This document shows positions 23,719 through 26,103 of a DNA stretch of 26,103 bases, piece by piece (positions within the stretch are counted from its first letter, which is position 1; every line of letters begins with the position of its first letter). Location of the stretch: positions 1 through 26,103 of the forward strand of contig CAJUEO010000013.1 in NCBI GenBank assembly GCA_910585685.1. The letters run 5' to 3'. This stretch comes from an uncultured Christensenella sp. (lineage in GTDB: Bacteria > Bacillota > Clostridia > Christensenellales > Borkfalkiaceae). The notes under the pieces were generated by a model. It saw only the letters and a list, made by a program, of their open reading frames with translations, was not told the origin of the DNA and did not search any database. Both the position numbers and the translations under genes were made by a program.

Positions 23719-25383
23719 ATGAAGCGATTAATACTTGCAATGATGATAGCCTTAGCGGCTATTTTTTCTATGCTTGCCTGTAATTGTGTAATCGAAGTGT
23801 CGGACTCGGACGGTAGTTCGAACGGCAATAATAGTTCTGTAACCGAAGATAATTCAAACCCTGACGAAGATAATTCCGAAGCTAATCCGGATTTGCCCAA
23901 TCAAACGCCGGACGAGCCTCCGGTAACTAATCCCGAACCCGACAATCCGCCCGAACCGCCCGATGAGTTCACTGTTACCTACTACAAAAATGACGCGGAA
24001 GTTTACCGTCAAGTAGTCGCAAAAGGTGAAACCGCGGAAGAATATGTTTTGCAGGACGCGCCCTTTAACGTGTGGTATTGCAATAATGAAGTGTACGATT
24101 TCAACTTGCCCGTAACTGAAAATTTGCAACTTTCGGGCATTGACAGCAAGACCTTTTTTATTACCTTTATTGCCCGTGAGCAAGTGGTGGCAATTTGTGA
24201 ATACGGTGTGGACGGAATGGAGGACGAGCCCGAAGTCCCGACAGTCGAAGGGTATTTGGGTGAGTGGGAGCATTATAATTTTATCGGCGGAGATTTTACG
24301 GTTAACGCTAAATATACCCCTATTGTTTATACGGTGGAATACGTTATGCAAACGTCGGTCATAAAGTTTGAGTGTACTGTCGAAGACCATGACTTTGAAG
24401 TGCCTCAAACCCCCGTAATCGAGGGATATATAGGGGTCTGGCATTATGAAATCAATGAAAACAAGGTTACTGCAACCGCTAAATACGAGCCCATTATATA
24501 TACGATTAAATGCTACGTCGACGGCATATCTATTTATCAATTTACCGCAACTATCGACGAAGCTGTTAAAAAACTGCCCAAAGTTCCCGAAAAGCAACAC
24601 TTTATCGGCAGTTGGGAAAATTTGGATTTTACAAACGAAGAAATAGTCGTAAATGCGGTATATTTGGCGGTCAATTACAAAATAATATTTATTGTAGACG
24701 GTGTTGTGTATGCCGAAGTCGGCTATACCGTCGAAAGCGAAAGCATTGAAGAGCCCGTTTTGCCCGAGAAAAAGAACTATATTGCAAGTTGGGAGAAGTA
24801 CGAGCTTTCCGGTGGAAATTTGATTGTAAACGCCGTTTATACCTTTGCACTGACGCTTACCGAGGGTCTTGAATACGAGGAGTGCGACGGCGGACTAAAA
24901 GTTGTTGGATATATCGGTCAAGATACAAATATAGTAATTCCGCCCGAGTATGAAAGCAAACCAGTTGTGCAAATAGGAGAGAGTGCGTTTGAGGCAAACG
25001 AAACCATAACAAGCGTTTATTTGCCCGAAAGTATGACATATATCGGGGTTAAAGCGTTTGCTTATTGCCATGCGCTTAGTGAAATCGAAATTCCTTCAGG
25101 CGTAAAAGTGCTTGACGAAAAAGCTTTTTTAAATTGCGGATTAGAGCGTTTAGTATTTTCTGACGGATTGGAACTAATAGGCGCAATGGCGTTTTACAAG
25201 TGCGATAATCTTAAAAGTATAGTTATTCCCGAAACAGTCAAGTTAATCGACGAATATGCTTTTGCCGCTTGTTCCCACCTTACTCTTGCGGAAATATCGG
25301 GTTCCGATACGGTAATAGGAGAAACAGCGTTTTTTGCTTGCAACGACGTCGTTATAAAGAAAAATACAGATAAAATCGCTTAA
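23719..25383 (+). CDS. surface lipoprotein with InlB-like repeats and BspA-type LRR
   Basis: 554 aa. The signal peptide ends in SMLAC (lipid Cys21). Residues about 28-90 are a Ser/Asn/Asp/Pro-rich linker likely to span the cell wall. About five repeats of ~58 residues follow (91-376), each with a YTVEYV-type strand, a ...VP..EGYIG.W motif and a closing VNAKY or VNAVY strand; they are shorter relatives of InlB/Listeria-Bacteroides repeats. The C-terminus holds LRR_5 (BspA) repeats: ESAFEANETITSVYLPES, KAFAYCHALSEIEIPSGV, MAFYKCDNLKSIVIPETV. Such proteins usually mediate adhesion or ligand binding; no enzymatic motif is seen. SD GGAGAGG (23701-23707) is slightly far (11 bases). It has its own promoter and terminator, so it is a single-gene unit next to the Rhs array. 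Confidence 0.87.
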   Translation: MKRLILAMMIALAAIFSMLACNCVIEVSDSDGSSNGNNSSVTEDNSNPDEDNSEANPDLPNQTPDEPPVTNPEPDNPPEPPDEFTVTYYKNDAEVYRQVVAKGETAEEYVLQDAPFNVWYCNNEVYDFNLPVTENLQLSGIDSKTFFITFIAREQVVAICEYGVDGMEDEPEVPTVEGYLGEWEHYNFIGGDFTVNAKYTPIVYTVEYVMQTSVIKFECTVEDHDFEVPQTPVIEGYIGVWHYEINENKVTATAKYEPIIYTIKCYVDGISIYQFTATIDEAVKKLPKVPEKQHFIGSWENLDFTNEEIVVNAVYLAVNYKIIFIVDGVVYAEVGYTVESESIEEPVLPEKKNYIASWEKYELSGGNLIVNAVYTFALTLTEGLEYEECDGGLKVVGYIGQDTNIVIPPEYESKPVVQIGESAFEANETITSVYLPESMTYIGVKAFAYCHALSEIEIPSGVKVLDEKAFLNCGLERLVFSDGLELIGAMAFYKCDNLKSIVIPETVKLIDEYAFAACSHLTLAEISGSDTVIGETAFFACNDVVIKKNTDKIA

Positions 25384-25426
25384 AAACAGCTTTAATAAAC
25401 AGTAAATTTTATATAAATATATCTAA

Positions 25427-25456
25427 AAAACGGCGTCAAATTTTTGACGCCGTTTT
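25427..25456 (+). terminator. terminator of the BspA/InlB lipoprotein gene
   Basis: AAAACGGCGTCAAA and TTTGACGCCGTTTT form a long perfect stem with a minimal loop, followed by GTGTTTTTTT. It starts 44 bases after the stop codon. The A-rich 5' side means it may also terminate in the other direction. Confidence 0.9.
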
Positions 25457-25474
25457 GTGTTTTTTTGACTGCCA

Positions 25475-25523
25475 CGCGAGCGTGCGCGCTCGCGAAGAAT
25501 TTTTTATTCATAAAAAATTTTCG
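25475..25523. repeat. GC-rich hairpin plus AT-rich inverted repeat
   Basis: CGCGAGCG (25475-25482) pairs perfectly with CGCTCGCG (25487-25494) around TGCG. Immediately after, CGAAGAATTTTTTA and TAAAAAATTTTCG form a nearly perfect second inverted repeat. No gene is present here; function unknown. Confidence 0.65.
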
Positions 25524-25526
25524 ATA

Positions 25527-25555
25527 TTGACAAACAAAATTAAAAGTGATAGAGT
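25527..25555 (+). promoter_or_regulatory. possible promoter before the GH3 remnant
   Basis: TTGACA, 17-base spacer, TAGAGT (weak -10). The -35 is perfect, but no intact gene with a ribosome binding site follows, so its significance is doubtful. Confidence 0.3.
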
Positions 25556-25789
25556 ATCCCAAAATTCGCTTCGCACAATATATTGTTCGCTACCGCAAAC
25601 AGTATGGCAATGAACAATCCTTACGGACCCAGCTTGCTTCCTATTTGGGTAATAATTATGATTGTCTTATGCGTTGTTATCTTTGCGGCGCTCGGCGTCT
25701 GGGGCTTCTTTGTAATTTGGAACGCTTTGAAAAATAAAAAGGACGAACAAATCAGCGAAGAAAACACAGCCGTTACGGAAAATGAATAA
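25553..25789 (+). pseudogene. C-terminal remnant of a membrane-anchored GH3
   Basis: The frame reads HNILFATANSMAMNN, then a transmembrane helix with LGVWGFF and a charged tail ending TAVTENE. This matches the end of the GH3 at 6328 (KNILYTVANSNSI, LGVWGFFAVRKFLKNRK, AVENE) in order and spacing. Homology extends upstream of the first possible start (TTG 25583) to about 25571, and the frame is closed by TAG at 25550. No ribosome binding site is seen. Some 970 residues of the expected enzyme are missing, so this is the 3' scrap of a third GH3 gene, left by a deletion or by an insertion whose other half lies outside the window. A functional 68-aa membrane peptide is a less likely alternative. 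Confidence 0.72.
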
Positions 25790-25824
25790 AGGCTAAAACA
25801 AAAAAAAGAGTTCGGTTTTACCGT

Positions 25825-25841
25825 AATTCCCATAGGGAATT
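25825..25841. repeat. short intergenic dyad
   Basis: AATTCCC and GGGAATT around ATA, in the gap between the GH3 remnant and the next terminator. It could be part of the mobile-element end, but no second copy is visible in the window. Confidence 0.35.
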
Positions 25842-25869
25842 TTAGGTAAGCCGCAGGCGAACGAGAATT

Positions 25870-25895
25870 AGGCGTGGCGTGAAGCCACGCCTTTT
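25870..25895 (+). terminator. terminator after the GH3 remnant
   Basis: GGCGTGGC / GCCACGCC with a 5-nt loop, followed by TTTTCTCTT. It separates the remnant from the convergent recombinase gene. Confidence 0.85.
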
Positions 25896-25921
25896 CTCTT
25901 GTCTTGGTTTAGTTGCTTGTG

Positions 25922-26103
25922 TCAGTTGTAGGTTTCGTCATCGTCGAAGAACTGCGGCTCGATTGTGCCCACGAAATTATAGACTATTTCAACGGTCTGT
26001 CTGTAATGTCCGTTTATTTTCGTTTTCTCGTGGACGATTACCTTGTCAATGAACGAACGCAGAATTTCGGGCGTGAGTTCTTCAAAATTGCTGTACTTGT
26101 AGA
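25922..26103 (-). CDS. large serine recombinase, C-terminal end only
   Basis: On the minus strand the frame is open from the window edge for 59 residues and ends at a TGA (complement of 25922-25924). The residues YKYSNFEELTPEILRSFIDK, VIVHEK, the Gly-His-Tyr-Arg-Gln-Thr stretch and EIVYNFVGTIEPQ match the DUF4368-type C-terminus of large serine recombinases found in Clostridia transposons and integrative elements (Tn4451 TnpX/TndX type). The catalytic N-terminal resolvase domain lies beyond the window. Such genes commonly sit at one end of the element they move, with the 3' end near the boundary, so an attachment site may lie in 25790-25921. Activity cannot be judged from this fragment. Confidence 0.85.
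   Translation of the reverse strand, partial: YKYSNFEELTPEILRSFIDKVIVHEKTKINGHYRQTVEIVYNFVGTIEPQFFDDDETYN

Noticed and set aside
25546..25737. 63-aa plus-strand frame overlapping the GH3 remnant
   Set aside because: It is out of frame with the remnant, whose similarity to the GH3 C-terminus is clear; no SD and no recognisable motif.

Overview
The window looks like a Gram-positive gut-type Clostridia (Bacillota) genome of moderate-to-low GC. The evidence is strong AGGAGG-type ribosome binding sites, lipoprotein signal peptides, LytTR regulation, InlB/Listeria-Bacteroides repeats, BspA-type leucine-rich repeats, and a DUF4368-type large serine recombinase at the right edge. The exact lineage is inference; the membrane-anchored, domain-permuted GH3 enzymes suggest an uncultured Christensenellales-like group.

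Region 1 (1-706): the 3' part of a LytTR response regulator whose phosphoacceptor Asp is replaced by Glu. It is cut at the window edge next to a 20-nt C run and followed by a terminator.

Region 2 (about 780-13130): a same-strand, operon-like cell-surface cluster. It encodes a secreted GH3 with a collagen-like stalk and C-terminal membrane anchor, a lipoprotein with InlB-type repeats and a CBM-like C-terminus, a second membrane-anchored GH3, an SGNH-like/LRR membrane protein, and an InlB-LRR-SGNH lipoprotein. Both GH3 proteins carry the two catalytic domains in inverted (permuted) order. Together they look like an envelope-attached glycan binding and trimming system. RNA structures lie between some of the genes, including an attenuator-like set at 4560-4608.

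Region 3 (13131-14050): an AT-rich, nearly leaderless gene for a protein that may have a uracil-DNA-glycosylase-like fold, with its own promoter and terminator.

Region 4 (14176-23568), the most interesting part: a 1938-aa Rhs/YD-repeat polymorphic toxin followed by an array of displaced Rhs 'tip' cassettes. The last ~1 kb of the Rhs core is repeated nearly identically and without indels at +1794 bp, and ~550 bp of it again at +4450 bp. Each unit ends in the same perfect 15-18 bp hairpin with a GAAA loop (20285, 22902, 23529). Unit layout is core end, variable toxin tip, immunity candidate, hairpin. Tips seen are a hydrophobic/aromatic tip on the parent gene, a Gly-rich membrane tip, and an HEWGH metallopeptidase-like tip paired with a small lipoprotein. 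The third unit has lost its tip. This looks like a toxin-tip switching locus.

Region 5 (23650-25460): a BspA/InlB-repeat lipoprotein with its own promoter and terminator.

Region 6 (25475-26103): hairpins, a decayed GH3 C-terminus, a terminator, and the 3' end of a large serine recombinase on the minus strand, which probably marks the edge of an integrated mobile element.
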